A stretch of DNA of 64,000 bases from Nageia nagi (lineage: Eukaryota > Pinophyta). Below the pieces are notes generated by a model. The model saw only the letters and a program-made list of their open reading frames with translations. It did not search any database and had not been told where the DNA came from. The stretch spans positions 34,224,001-34,288,000 of the forward strand of contig JBITNC010000002.1 in the NCBI GenBank assembly GCA_050084985.1, read 5' to 3'. Position numbers and translations under genes: made by a program. Each line of letters opens with the position of its first letter. Position 1 is the first letter of the stretch. Shown here in pieces: positions 23,690 to 37,439 of the stretch.

Positions 23690-25570
23690 ACTCTAGTAGA
23701 CAAAGTAACATAGGAATATCATAGGTTGTGAAATCAAAAAATTACTCTCCACTTACCTAGGAATGCCCCTCTTCCAAGGTCAGACTAACCTAGAACTTTG
23801 TAACTCTCTAATTGATAGATTCAATAAATAACTTGCATGTTGGAAAGGTAACCTTCTTAGTCTTCTAGGACAATGTTAGCTTCTTAAAATGAATCTCCAA
23901 TCCATACCTTTATATATGCTTTCATTGTTCAAAATCCCTAGTAAAATGATGAAGTCATTAGAAAATAAACAAGAACAACTTCCTATAGATAGGAACAGAA
24001 GAAAAAGCAAGAATACATCTACTCAAATGGGAGCATGCCTACTTACCAAAAGCAAAAAGAGGTTTAGGATTAAGAAGATTAGAAGCTCTCAAAAAAGTAA
24101 TAGCTATATATTTAGTATGAAGAATTATTAAGGAACAAGAAATACCATGGGCTAACCTACTCCTAAAGAAGTATGTTACAGTTGAGGACCATGTGACCAT
24201 TCTAAATATCCCCTTAGTCCAAGGAGGTTCAATCATATGGAATCATATCGTTAAAGGGACCAACAACATAAAATAAGGATTAGGATGAATGAGAGGAGGA
24301 GGTACATAAGACAAATTATAGGAAGATAAAATGAAGGATTATACTCCTATAAATAAGAACCAATAACTTGGATAACTCAAATGATTCCTCTGAGAAGAAT
24401 GGTGAACCACATTTGATAAATATATAATAGACATATAAAATAGATTCATGAAGAATATGTTGCACATCCTCCATGAAAAACTTAAGGGTTTCCATAGCCC
24501 CACAAAGATATAACTAACCATTTAATATGGATTCACTCTAACTTAGGTTGTTATAAAGCGGGTAGTGGATACCTACAAGTTATGGATATTCAAGAAAACA
24601 AAATAAATTTGAGAAAATTATGGTCTATCTATTGCATTACAAAAATTAAATTATTCACATGGTTAGATTTGCAAAATAATATTTTGACCAAGGACAACCT
24701 CACACAAAGAGGATTCAAAGGCCTAAAAACATGTAGTTTATACAGGAAAGAGGAAGAAAGTGTGAACCACATCTTCATAAAAGGCTCTTATACCCAAGAA
24801 GTATGGACATAATGGATTAAGGATTTAAATGCAATATGGGTTATGATAGATAATCTAATAGACTAGTTTTTTCAATGAAGAAATCCCCTCAACAAAAATA
24901 AAGCACTTTAGAACTAAGCAATGCCAACATTCATATGGACCATTTGGATGTAAAGGAACAACAATATCATCAAATATTCTTACAAGAACCCAATGGAACT
25001 CTACAATATCCTTAAATCAAGATAGAGGAATAATTAATCCTATAATTAAAGAAAGAATTCAAATTAGAGAAGGTAAGAATAGAATCAAAAAATACCACAT
25101 GGTGATACCCACCTTTAAGTTGGATCAAGCTAAATTTCGATGGAGCCTCTAAGGGAAACCAAGGGAGAGTAGGCAAAGGAGTAATGATTATAAATAATGA
25201 AGGTAAAGAAATATGCATGTATGTAGAACCATAAAGTATTATCTTTAGAAACCAAGATGACTCCAATGTAATCTTTATAAGGATTAACTTAGCCAAAAGA
25301 CTCAAATGCGAAAAGGTCATTATTGAAGGAGATTCTCTTAACATTATCAAAGGATTGAACAATACAACAATAATAAAATAAAACATCCAAAACATAATGA
25401 AGGATGCAAACACAAAATATTTATCCTTTAAAGAGTATAAGGCAAAGCATATCTATAGAGAAGGCAATACCATGGTAAATAGACTTGCCAATACAGGCTT
25501 TAGATTACAATATAATATGGTCTGATGGAATAATTCCCTTGATCTCCTATAGTAATAGAAACAAAACTAG
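23690..25570 (+). pseudogene. LINE ORF2 relic: RT C-terminus, zf-RVT, RNase H
   Basis: Plus strand. The start is the post-palm block STYLGMPLFQG at about 23745-23775, followed by NLQSIPLYMLSLFKIPSKMM at 23890-23950. A zf-RVT-like region follows at 24640-24812 (NILTKDNLTQRGFKG, then EESVNHIFIKGS, then VW), with Cys residues of its C-C-H-C pattern replaced by Tyr and Gly. At about 25115-25500 there is an RNase H domain with catalytic-type Asp preserved in KLNFDGASKG and in IIEGDSLN, and the closing REGNTMVNRLANTGF. This order is that of plant L1-type LINEs with a C-terminal RNase H. Several stops and shifts; the 5' part and endonuclease are absent. No tail or target duplication was recognised. 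Confidence 0.8.
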
Positions 25571-26500
25571 AAGGAGAGATTGGGTTTAAGATGATCTAAA
25601 ATAACTTCAATAATTTTTAGGAAGGGTTTATTTATCGTGTCATTGGCTCCTTTTAGATTTAACTATCCTCAATTGAGCTTTTTAGCAAGACCAACATGCG
25701 CAAGTAATTAAATATATTTTGCTAAGTTTAACAATGGCAAAATATTTTATTTCCACCTAATTGAAAGATATTATGATACTTTTGAAGAGCTTCTTCTTAT
25801 CTCTCCATTGAAGATTATTTTGAGTTCATTACACTTTAAATTCTTCCTCTTAATTTGATTTTGGAGCATCAAGAAGATGCCATTTGATATCTCAGTATAT
25901 GCTTGTGGCCTTCCTTATGATGCTACTAAAGATTTTATTTGGAAGGAATTTGAGATATACAATAATATAATTATTATAAATAAATACATATTATAGATAT
26001 ACTTCATCATACTCCCTTGTCCAATATATTCAAACATATTCATAAAAACACACATGTGATTTCTCATGAATACACTTCCACTAGATACGAATCACTCCTA
26101 GACAAGAATTTGCTTACATGAATATTGCTTTTCATTGTAGAAATATATAGATTTTTTTATTTGATAAATGGTACTTATAGGCTTTTTGGAATTTATATGC
26201 TACCTTATTATCATGATTATGGAATATTCATACTTAAATTTCAACAAGACATCATTATGGTATTAATGTTGTAGAAAGTAGAAAATATAACCAGGTTTCA
26301 AGTTGGTCAATTTTGTGGGTGGCCCCTCATGATAGTATTGATATCAGAGTCAATATATATTCCATTATCTAAATATTTGAAGGTACTAATATTTCATGGA
26401 AGCTTGGGTTGTTCCTTCCTCTCACTTGGCCTCTTTGCACTTCTAGTTTTGCTCTCACTTCTCTTTAGACACTAAGAGAGTATAGAAGAGAAGCTAATCA
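25571..26500. other. no recognised gene (inside Mutator-like element)
   Basis: AT-rich sequence after the LINE relic with no motif that I can name. Confidence 0.4.
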
Positions 26501-26539
26501 ACAAGTTGATTATTGAATTTTGTTTAAAGGGAGCAAGTT

Positions 26540-27043
26540 GATAATTTAAATTGAATAAGGAAATAATATATTATTTCCAAGTTTGATATAGTTAATGAAG
26601 AGAGTAAATCCAAGGCTTGGATAGCCAAGTTGACCCATATATTTGACCTTAATCCCATGGAGAATTTTAAGAAAATCAAATTCACCACCTACAATTTAAG
26701 GTACTAGCATTTTATTAGCTACTTTGATTGAACATGATTAAGAAGAGGAGGGTGAACAAAGTGTGTTATTATAAATAAATCTATAGAATCAGTTTGTAAC
26801 CATATTCTATAGAGTTTGAAGGTATACACCCAAGAAGATTACTTCTTGGCTCTCAAGAACTTGAAAAATGTATGGAGATATTGGATCTCCCTTTGTGAGA
26901 TATTGCTTTTTTTGAATGCAATAGTTAGGATTCCATTAATTACAATTGAGTATGTTATTATTGAAATGGATGCTCTCATTTATTTGATCCATTTTAAATT
27001 AAAACTAAATTTATCTTATCTTTCACTAGAAAGTCCAATTTAA
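26540..27043 (+). pseudogene. possible retrotransposon gag scrap
   Basis: Plus-strand words AWIAKLTHIFDLNPMENFKK and IKFTTYNLR at about 26610-26700 resemble the start of the capsid core of some plant LTR-element Gag proteins (W-I-K-L...F-D-L..M....KI-FA--L). 26816-27043 is open (75 codons) but without a motif. No LTR or zinc knuckle is associated. A weak call. Confidence 0.3.
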
Positions 27044-27424
27044 CTTTATCCTATGCCTTATTTATTTCAAGTTTTAATAACATAACTTGCCCACTCTTAG
27101 ATGTTGTTGTATTCAAAGCTTCATAAATTACTATTATTCCACCTAAAATTAGCTTACATGTCCAATGTGATAGATATTGAAGGAGCACATTGGATATGCA
27201 TGGTATGAATGGGTCCTTGGGCTAGGACCACTTTTTCCAAGTGTAGTGTACCCTTCTAGAGCTTAATCTAAACATACATAATTCATTTAAACTAATTCCA
27301 TATTCATTCATAAACTATGCAAAATTTTAAATTATAAAAATCCACTCAATAATGTTTCCAAGGGGGAGTCTTTAACAACCTAAACACAATTGCCAACTTT
27401 TCACTATGCTAGCAAAGAAGCAAT

Positions 27425-27900
27425 TCTTCATCATTATCTTGGACATCCCATAATGTAGGTATTATATTCAGAATATGCCTTGTTCCCTTCATATCACACA
27501 ATAATTTCTCTAATTTTCCATAAATGTCCTATATTTGTTGGTGTGATCTATCTTGTACAAGTAAAGCATATACGCTTTAGTCAACTTCAATCCAATTACA
27601 TTCAGGTGTCTTCCTGATTCCTATATCTCTCATCAATGATATTATTCTTAAAAAATCATCATCAGCTTCCCAACTTAGCATGAATATGTGAAAGAACAAA
27701 ATATGATGAAGCATTTTTAGGCTATAAAATAAAGGATTATTATCACAAATTCCCTTATTCCTAGATTCTTATGTGATCTACAAGCACCAAGTAGATTGTG
27801 AATTCTTCTAAAATTTTCATGCATCTCTATCAGGATACTCACAACCACAACATTCAATGAAGTATCATTTTCAATTATATACACTTAAAAGTAACTATAT
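27425..27900 (-). pseudogene. PPR protein E/E+ domain relic
   Basis: Minus strand. About 27850-27690 reads GACRSHKNLGIREFV, the standard start of the PPR E domain after the last repeat. 27660-27425 continues in shifted frames with RYRNQEDT-like sequence (family: GIRKTPGCSWIEV), YAFLVQDRSH-like and KLEKLLCDMKG-like words, into the DYW start (WDVQDNDEELL-like). The region at 27425-27540 resembles 23155-23270, which is the equivalent part of the other DYW relic. Frame breaks exclude function. Confidence 0.7.
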
Positions 27901-28985
27901 TAATTAAGTGCTAAGTTATTTCTTTAGTTGATAACAGTCATGATAAGGCATTTGGGTTGATGATGTGATTGTTACCTACAACAAGGATCAGATATTAAGT
28001 TGAATTTGGGTATTGGGTCTTATGGTACAAAGGTATGAATGGACCAAAAAAAAATTATTTTTGAAGTTAATTCCTTTTCTATATGATAGCTTTGAGTTTC
28101 TTTCTTATTTTTTTGACATAATTATTTTGGCTTGCAAATTATTTTATATATGTCATAATTTTTTTTTACTTGAAGGTTAAATAGTGAAAGATAATTAAGA
28201 ATCACTCTCCTCAAGGTATAAGATTATTTGTAAGATAATTTCTAACATTTATTGTTGGTTGAATGTTATCTATTTTCTTAAATTTTTTCTTCTTTCATTC
28301 TCATAATTACTATACCACTATCCCACTCCAACCCTACAATCTACAACTATAAAATATTCTTAAGAAACAAGGTTTTCATAATCACTTATTACTATATGTA
28401 GGTAATTAAGTTCAATTGATATTGTGATATCATAAATCAACAACATTATTTATTATAAAAATATTTTTTAAGTGATGGAATGGTTTATAGTCCTTATAAT
28501 AATGTTACTTGCAACATTAATCGAGATAACTTGGTTGTAGTATCACAATTGTAAATGAAACTCTAATACAAATCTTTTTTAGTCATCCCCTAGTAATCAA
28601 TGAATGAATATCACCCATTCTTTAAGTAGTTGAAATGATTGAATGGGTCTACAAAATTTTTGAAAAAATTATTAGCTTATATGTATTAGGAAGGAATTGG
28701 ATTTATTAGAAAATTACATAAATTGTCTAAATATCTATTAGGTTATATGTATTAGATTATATATACTGAAGTGGGGCTTGTGGAATATTTGAAAAAGGGA
28801 AAATGTATAAATATTTTTATTTAAAAGGATATGGAAATTTTTGATAAAATGTTTCTTTTGATATACATGATACAAATGTAGTTTCATAGATTGCAATGTT
28901 CACTAGTTATAAAATAATGGATTTTCTAAAGAGACTCTAGAGACTTTGAAACAAATGCAATTTTTTTATGTGTAAAGAAAATCCC
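27901..28985. other. no recognised gene (inside Mutator-like element)
   Basis: AT-rich DNA with frequent stops and no motif or repeat recognised. Confidence 0.4.
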
Positions 28986-28989
28986 TACA

Positions 28990-29165
28990 AACTTTTGACA
29001 ATAGTCTTCCAACATGTGCCATCATGGGAGTCCTAATGGAAGGTATGGGAATTCATTAAAGAGTATTTGAAAATGGTCTCTCATTGAATGTTATGGTTGT
29101 GAATGCCTTGATGGTGAGTGACTTGATAGATATGTATGCATAATGTGGGAGAATACACATGGTCA
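28990..29165 (+). pseudogene. PPR repeat fragment, plus strand
   Basis: Plus strand reads LPTCAIMGVLMEGMGIH, then FENGLSLNVMVVNAL and LIDMYA-stop-CGRIHM, which matches one PPR repeat junction (LPACA.LGALE.G..IH...NGL..NV.V.NALIDMYAKCGRI). It has one in-frame stop and a small insertion within NALIDMY. It abuts an oppositely oriented PPR piece at 29215-29355, so the two fragments are rearranged relative to a normal gene. Confidence 0.65.
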
Positions 29166-29214
29166 ATAGGGATCCTAGTACATGAGTACACATGGCCAAT
29201 GTACTTACTCTTTG

Positions 29215-29355
29215 AACACACACATATAATTCATGTTTTATGGGCATTTTGATAATGATGTTCAAAGCTTCCTCAAGATAGCCTACACGACCAAGAAGGT
29301 CAACAATGCATGCATAATGATTAATCCCAGACATAATGTGATAAGAATCACTCAT
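29215..29355 (-). pseudogene. PPR C-terminal repeat fragment, minus strand
   Basis: Minus strand from 29355 reads MSDSYHIMSGINHYACIVDL, then LGRVGYLEEALNIIIKMPIK, the very conserved last PPR repeat before the E domain (family: HYACMVDLLGRAG.L.EA...I..MP..P). It is open to about 29218 and then loses similarity. It faces the plus-strand PPR piece at 28990-29165. Confidence 0.75.
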
Positions 29356-29576
29356 GCCATTAAAATATATTTATAGCCCTTATCCACTATATTTGCATGG
29401 CTACATGTAATTAAAACACAAATAAAGATTATTTTGTTAGGTTTGGATCCAAATTACTTCACCAATGTCATTTTTTGGTACTTCTTCAAGTCTAAATAAG
29501 TATTTTAAGGGAATTTGGATCAATCACATGATTTGTTCATTTTATCAAATTTGTAGGAAATAATATGTTTTAGCAA

Positions 29577-32220
29577 ATGGTGAGGGGTATGAAGTGGAAG
29601 AAGTTTTTCCAAATGCCTATGCAAGAAATGACTACTCAGGATTTTTTTTCTCAACTTGATCTATCATGGACTAAAGTTCAATGCAAAGGAGGTAAGAAAT
29701 ATTTGGTGGTAGCTATACCTATTGGAAGATTATACAACTTGAAGAGAGGTAAAGAATATCATCTAGATACCCAATAATCTTTTATACAAAAGAAAATGGT
29801 TAACAACATCAATGATGAAGCTGATGATAGCCACCCTCCACATTTGTCTGCATTTAAGAAACATTAAATGTTAGTATAGTTTTTTTGTTTCATTTTGCAT
29901 AAAATATACCTTTTGATGTTGTAAAGTGTAATAAATTTATTAACTATTATATAATTATTGAATTGTAGTTATTGGTGCTCATATGGATACCAAGATAGGC
30001 ATACCTCATGTCCACCAAAAAGGATGAAGGTTTTTAAACAAAAGAGAGGATGCTTATGTTAATTTTTGGTTAAGGTATATCATCACCTTCCTACTATTCA
30101 TTTCATCATTTAAAATTATTTTAAACATTTTTGATAAGGATGAAGAGCCTTTCAATGGTGTTGATGAACCATCAAACATTGGGCAAACAATGTATACACC
30201 ATATTTATCACCTAAAGTGGTAGCAATTTTGAAAGCATTATTGTCCATAGGTGTATCCCATGACCAAATCGTTGAAGGGGATTACTTGAGTCAATTATTG
30301 GATGGGTTTCCAATAGATAGAGATGAATTTATAATGAGGTATGTGAAAAATGTATATAATAGGATTAAAGAACATACGATGTGAAAATATAACATGGATT
30401 CACAAAGTGTGAATTTTTGGGTTACAGAGTTGAAAGGAAATATCTTCATTTATAGTCGATCACATAATATGCATGAGAGTTTTGTTTTAGGCTATCAAAT
30501 TCCATGAATGTTGGAGAAGATGGTATCATGTGGACCTATTCGTATGATTTCAACAGATTCAACATTTAATACTAACAATTATGGGGTATGTAAATTATCT
30601 TATTTTTCTTTTCAAAGCATAATTCAACATATGTTAGGATTTTTAAAAAGAATTAATTGTGAATTGTAGTAACCGTTATATACATTTCTTGTCTTTGATG
30701 AGAAAGATATTAGTGTACATGTATCATGGATCATTATGCAACATAATCAAACATAGGATGTTCAATAATGGCTATAATGACTACATGATCAGTGCAAAGA
30801 ACATCAACTAGATTGGAAAGTAGAAGCCTTCATGATAGATGGTTGTGAAGCTAATATAGAAGTGATATAATAGGTAAATGAAAAACTATAAAAATACCTA
30901 TAAAATGTTATGATGGTATGTTTGTATGCTAAATGATTATGTAATCTAATTCATCCTCCAAGTATTCATGACAAGTTATTTCTAAATGAGTGCAATAGGA
31001 GGGTATTCACTTGTCAGAATCTACTATGTTGTTGATATGTACATAGGGCATGGTTGAAAAATACCATCAAGCTTGTATCTAACAAATATTTCCATACAAA
31101 CATGTTGTTCACGTTGGGATAAGTTATGCATAGCATTGATAATGCGAGCATAATAAAGAATCTTATTTCAGATTTCATTAATGAATTTGTAGATGAAAAG
31201 AGGTTCATAGAGTACTTCATTAGCAATTGGGTGGAAAATGATAAGTTTGATAAGTTCCAATCCATAGTATCCTTTAAGATAATTTAGACTATATTGATAC
31301 CATGAACTCTATTACTAAAGCCTAATTATGCCTTTTAATGTGTTTTGCAGTAATGTGTGAAAAAAGCTTACTAGATTTTGATCATGCTAATCAAGAAACT
31401 AATAATTCCATTGAGGCTTCACAAAAAAGAAGGGCCATTCTACAAGTACAAATATAGGTTAAAGAGATACCATTCTTGGAATAACTATAAGAGAGCAAAG
31501 AGTCTTGAAACTGTATAGGAGAGAGCTCTTCATACTCTAGATTCCCATTGTTCTCCCCATGAAACTATTCAAGATGCATATTGGGTATAAAGTCAAACAT
31601 ATCAATCCACCAAATACCTTATAGCCAATTATGGAAAATAATTTTTTAATGTGAATGTATGTGGGTTGTATGAGGCAATTTTTGCTAGCATACCATGAAT
31701 ATTAAAACACTACTTGAATTTGGATGCTCCAAACATGTTGCATTTTATTTGAATGCAACCCCTCTTAGTAAAAATGCCTCTAATGTTAATTAAGGCAACT
31801 TTAATGAACAACCTACTATTGAACAAATAGAAATTTTTCTAGAAACACAAATTTCTCTATAAACACAAATTTCTTTAGGAACACCACAAACACAAATTTC
31901 TTTAGGAACACTACAAACACAAATTTCTCCACAAACATAAATTTCTCAAAACACAAATGTGAATCACTTTTCTATTGTAGGAAGTAAAAAAATAGTATTT
32001 TCTCCACAAATGAGAGCTATATTGGATATGTTTATTTATTTCATAAAGAGCATTCAAGATAGAAATAAATCTCAAAGAGTCATAGCTCTGGCTAGAGAAA
32101 TAGAAAGCTCAGATGGCCTCAATTTTGTACCCAATTTTAATAGATCTCTAAAAATGGAAAAGATTTGCATTTCTCCAATCTATACAAGAAAAAAGAGAGG
32201 AACAAGAAATACATAATTGA
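29577..32220 (+). pseudogene. MULE transposase gene relic, with introns
   Basis: Plus strand. The N-terminal exon 29577-29777 contains KYLVVAIPIGRLYNLKRGKE. The region 30190-30384 is open. The MULE catalytic domain starts near 30530 with RMISTDSTFNTNNYG, where D (30556-30558) is the first catalytic residue. After a GT-AG intron (30586-30669) it reads PLYTFLVFDEKDI and VSWIIMQHNQT. The second D is in AFMIDGCEAN (30838-30840). YVHRAWLKNT and DFINEFVDEKRFIEYF lie at 31035-31215. After a probable second intron ending at about 31350 comes NQETNNSIEASQKRR with the Glu (31413-31415). Thus the D-D-E triad is recognisable, but stops and shifts are scattered. The enzyme would cut and paste elements bearing the TIRs described here. 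Confidence 0.8.
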
Positions 32221-32948
32221 TAAATGTTAATGCTCATGGGAGTGAATACGAGAGCTATGAACTTTCTATCATGAAAAAATATGCACATCCACCTTGCCAC
32301 TCAAGTCCTTTTTCTTTATATTCTGCAAAAAGGTAAAATATGAATTATAAAACCTTTGTATTTATGTTTTTCATGTTCTAATATTGATATTTGTATTTGG
32401 TTTCAAGTATTGTAGATAATATTGGAATATGATCTTTTCATAGGCTATCATTTGAAGGGGAGATATCTAATGCAACATCTTTGATAGCAAATTTAGAATC
32501 TAATATTGATGTTTAGAATGAATAAATATATTTAGTTTCAATACGAGCTAAATACACCCAAAAATAGTAATGAACTTGTATTCAATTATGACAATGTATT
32601 GCTTTTTAGAACTAATACCTATGCAATATTATTGACATATCTTTATAAATTCTACTTGAAGTATGCTACGAAGTGGTTATTTTTAAATATTTGGTTATAG
32701 GTAATGATTGATATGAGTTGTAGTTATTTAATCATGGTTATTTTCTATTTACAATATTGTTGTTATATTCTTGTGTAAGCAATATCATCCACTAAGCAAA
32801 TGTTTTACCTTCCATGATGAAAGAAAGTTCCTATGGTTATGATATGGTTGCAAAATGATATAATGTGAGAATGCTGCTATGATGAATGATGAATGTTTGC
32901 AAAGCTTAAAAAAAAATTTACAATATCTAAAAAAAGCAAATATTTTTG

Positions 32949-33325
32949 GGTTATACCCAGCTCATTTAACTCCATGTATCATAAATGCAATTTGATTAAC
33001 CCAATCTATTAGTTTCAACTTAGGTTATATGCAACTCATTTAACCCATCGTAAATGCATTTCAATTATACAATTTAATATTCAAGTTCTTCTAGTTATAC
33101 ATAGCTCATTTACCCTGTATCTTTATTTAAATTTATTTAGGTTACATGTAGTCTATTTAACCTATTGTAAATATATTTAGATTATTCAATTTAATATTCA
33201 AGTTTTTTTGGGTTATACGCAATTTGTTTAACCCATATCCTCCATTATGGATTATATACAGCTCATTTAATCCATCATAAATACACTTTTATTAACCCAT
33301 TTCAATTAACCTATGATAAATGTAG
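32949..33325. repeat. degenerate repeat array, about six units
   Basis: Units of 40-75 bp begin GGTTATAC/TGCA.CTCATTTAACCCAT and often contain ATAAATGCATTT and GATTAACCC. The GGTTATA..TTAACCCAT core resembles words in the element's TIRs (for example GGGTTAAACATAGGTTGATT followed by AACCCAT near 22230), so the array may be derived from TIR sequence. Confidence 0.65.
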
Positions 33326-33639
33326 TTCAATTTAAACAACTAAGTTTAATTTTTTTTTGCATTTCTTGATGTGAGCAAGTTTTGAAAAAAAATGCAAAAT
33401 TTACTTAGCACTTACTTATAGTAAGAAATGCAAAATTTACTCAAAATTTACAACAAGAAATGCAAAATTTGCTCAAAAACTTATGCAGTGTCTGCATGGA
33501 CCAAAACAAATGGTGCAGATCTAGTTTGATAAAATTTGCTCAAAACTCACAAATTATTTGAAAACATACAAGGTGAAAATCTAGTTTGATTTACTACAAT
33601 TCATATGTACAGCAAGGATGCCTCATCAAAGTACAATCT

Positions 33640-33830
33640 CAAGGACTACAATGATCATTGGATTTGCACATAATGGGTTATCTGAATAGGATATATAGAC
33701 TTTTAAGCATATGCCATTGTTAAGAGTAAAGATAGCCTTTGTAGCCTTGGCCAACATTCTTCTAGCATGTGCCACCATGGGAGCTCTAGAAGAAGGTATA
33801 GATATACAAGATAGACATGTATACAAAATA
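33640..33830 (+). pseudogene. PPR repeat fragment
   Basis: Plus strand reads IIGFAHNGLSE, then ANILLACATMGALEEGIDIQ (family: MI.GYAQNG..EEAL..F..M, then LPACA.LGALE.G..IH). There is an in-frame stop after GLSE, and no continuation of the next repeat. The CATMGALEEG part is related to 29005-29050. Confidence 0.65.
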
Positions 33831-36800
33831 TGGAAGAAAACACAAAACTCACAAATGAGAGCTCTATTGCTTACAAAATGAGATTGAAAATTCTACAAGA
33901 ACACCATTCAATTTACAATTCAATTAGTCACATGTAAATTCCATAATTTCAATAATCAAAGTAACCAATTACAGTAGATAATAATATCTAAATCCAATTA
34001 ACTATAGAACACCATGTACTATTACAAAATCTAAAGCAAGTAATAGAACTTCACAATGAATAATCAATAAGAGATACATTAAATTGTCCCCTCTTCAAAG
34101 TGATGACTTGCCAAGTATGTAAATATTCTGAATTAGATAAATGATGATATGATGATTATGTGTTTAACCCATGCTCCTATTTATATATAAATGTAACCAG
34201 TACACTATATGATGACTTATAGATGAGATATTCACTATTATGGTTTAATCTACAAAGCTTCCTCTTTTACTCTGAAACATGTAAATGATAGTCTATCGAT
34301 GTATAGTTATTTATTAAAACATGTATCATTTTCTACATTAAAAGGACTAGCATATCCTTTACCTTGGAGAAAGAGCACATTCCTACAAAATTCATATGTA
34401 ATCTTCTACATATTTTGCAACTTGCTACTCTGTTTTTCAAAAGAAAAAGGATGTAATTTGTACTAAGATTGCAATAAACTTCTATTTTTATCTTAAACCT
34501 ATGAAATTAGGTAAGAAAGTCACCTCTAACTTGATAAATTTATGATAAATAGAACTAATAATAATTACACACTGTGATCATGAGAAGTGGGGTGTAATAC
34601 ATGTATGTTTATTGGCTACAGTTAAGAATCTACTACTTATCAATTTTGTGATCCTAATGAACAAAATGCCATAAATGGAAAGAACATAAATTTTGATGAT
34701 AGCCTTGTTTCTTTTTTTTTCTAGTTATTTCTATGTTCCTTCTTAGATGTTGCTAAATTTTATACTACAAGCACTATTGTTAAAGTCTTGCAACTTGGGA
34801 GACTATGATCACCATAATTTGTAGTTAATATTGTCATCTCTTTATCAAAATATTTATTCATGCATCATATTTCACTAGGTTGACATAAATAGAGTACCAT
34901 TAGTGGAAAAATATGAAGGAACATGTTGATTTGTATACAATTCACAAAATAAAGTTTAACAACATATTAAATAGTATGATAAATGATAGTTCATTGGGGT
35001 TTTTTTGAAAGCTAAAAATTATTTCTAAGACATATAAAAAATAATGGTAAGTATTTTATTTTGTTTACATGAATTATGATTATGATGATTGGGTTTACAT
35101 GGATTGGTAAAATATGATCTTATATTTTTTCAATTACTCTTACATAGTTATAGAATTTACATTTATATATTTGAATTCTTACATGTTGAAACTGATTTGA
35201 ATTTATTTATGTATGTTAGGATACCACTAGAATTACCATGGAGAGTTCCAATTTTATCTAGTCCTATGAAACCATTGATTGACCTATGCATGCTCACCTT
35301 ATAACAATCAAAATAGACCTCAAGATTTGAATCTTGCAAGTGCTACTAGAATTCTCTTGGACAATAAGGAACCAAAGGACTTCACTGTTGATTGGAGGTT
35401 CAACAAATGAACTAGTGATTCTAGGACATAAGCTAACCTACAACATCCATAGATTTGAATTGAGTTACTTGCCTTACCAATTAATGAGTAAAAACCTTGT
35501 TATCAACTAATTAGTAAATGGTGGATGTCATTGTTAAATTTTGGGCTATAGGTGTTGACTAAGAAATGTATATGTGGAAATTTAAATTTCTCACCTATTG
35601 TTTTATTTTTATCAAAGTATGTATATTCGACCTACTTCTCATTTGGATCATCAATAGAAGCAACTCCATATTTCCATTTGGCCCATCAACAACAACCTCC
35701 TTCTCATTTGGCTCTTTAGTAGATCCTAGATGACTGAAAGGACATGGAAGATTAATATGCCTTAATGCCCCTTTTTGATGGTGAGCCTATCTAGTGATGA
35801 TGCATTTTCATACAAATGGACTTTTATGTGAATGACTCCTTATATGAACTATACAAATTTGGATACAAATAAAAATAGTAATTTATCTTCAAACTATATA
35901 TTCATGAAACTAAACCTTTTCATGATTCATTTTACTATATCATCAAATCTTAACTTGTAGTAACAAATACTAATTAAAAAGTATTAAATATAAATATTTA
36001 GTTATTTTACAAACTAAACATAAATTTAAAAGATAAATTAAACATTTTTTTAGTAAGGTATAGGTTTAATTAATATAAATGGATTTATGTTGCATCCAAA
36101 AACCATATACAATATAGTTTGGGATTGCTTGCATATTTGGTACATAGCTTAAATCAATTAGACTTTCCACTACCATTGACTCATCCACAAGTGCATGTAG
36201 GTCCTATAAACTTTTAGTGTTCCTTTTAAATTTCCCTATTATCAATTCCTCTAATTGTTATAGTTCCATACATATCTCTAGTTCCATACATAAGTGTCAA
36301 CTAAAGCCATAGGGGCATTAGCCAACACATATTTATAAACTAACAACATTAGACCCTAGTGTTGGGGAACTTTTGAATATAATGTCTTTCACTTTTTCAT
36401 CGACCTAGTGAGATAATTACAAAGATAGAATGGAAAATTTACAAAGCTACCAAGAAAATGGTTCATGAAAGATAAATGAAGATCATTTACAACTATGGAT
36501 ATCCTCTCAAGAGTGATATACTTCACCAACATATGTTGAATTGTGATCCATTTCCTTGGTGGGTTTCATGCTGCATATCCTTCTTATGGAGGTGGAAGTT
36601 CACAAACTATATATATAAAGAATTTGATATTATCCTATTTATCATATGTTTCTCTATGAATCAACCCTCCAATATGAGTGTGCTTGACAACTGCTACAAT
36701 TGTATTTTCATAAAAAGCAAAGGAAATTCTTTCAACTTCCACTTGAGCATTATTCCATGATACCACTACTTATTGAGATCATTCAATATCATGTACCATG

Positions 36801-37439
36801 AATACCTCAATGAATCAGTCCAGAACCTTACTACATAAAACATACCATAATCTTCTATCATTTTTAATACTTGAGCATTTTCCAAGTTCCACTTGTAATA
36901 TTATCAACTCGAAGCTCGAGGGTTTTCAACCTAACAATCGAGAGATGGAATCTGAGCACAAGGATTATTTTCATTATCTCATATATTATTGTCTTTGCAA
37001 TTCATATTTAGCTTGTTCAAAATTGAATTATGAACTACAAATATAGTACCACAAACCACCATGTGGTATAAACAATTGATAGTGGTTTTTTATCCATATT
37101 TCAATTTTTGGATAGACTACAAAGATAGTATCCTACCTATAGGATGATTGATATTGGTTTATGAAGTAGCAGTATTTTTTATCTCCCATATTAGATAATT
37201 GTAAGATAACAAATGTATCATAAAATGATCACAAATCCTAGTATAAAATAATCAATAAAAATCTCTCAATAGTGATATGAACATTTTGATAGGCTTTTAA
37301 CATATCTATCTTGCCTAATATTTCAAGCACACTAGATATTATTCTCAACTTCTTGTTATCCCTTTTCTTATAGATTAAGTTAAATTTGTCATCAAGAAAA
37401 ATTGTGTTAATCAATGTAGCAGATACAAGTGATTCCCCA
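33831..37439. other. no recognised gene (inside Mutator-like element)
   Basis: 3.6 kb of AT-rich DNA. Short plus-strand ORFs at 35089-35304, 36476-36760 and 36798-37046 show no motif I can name. There is no clear repeat boundary. It could hold further captured fragments too decayed to read by eye. Confidence 0.35.
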
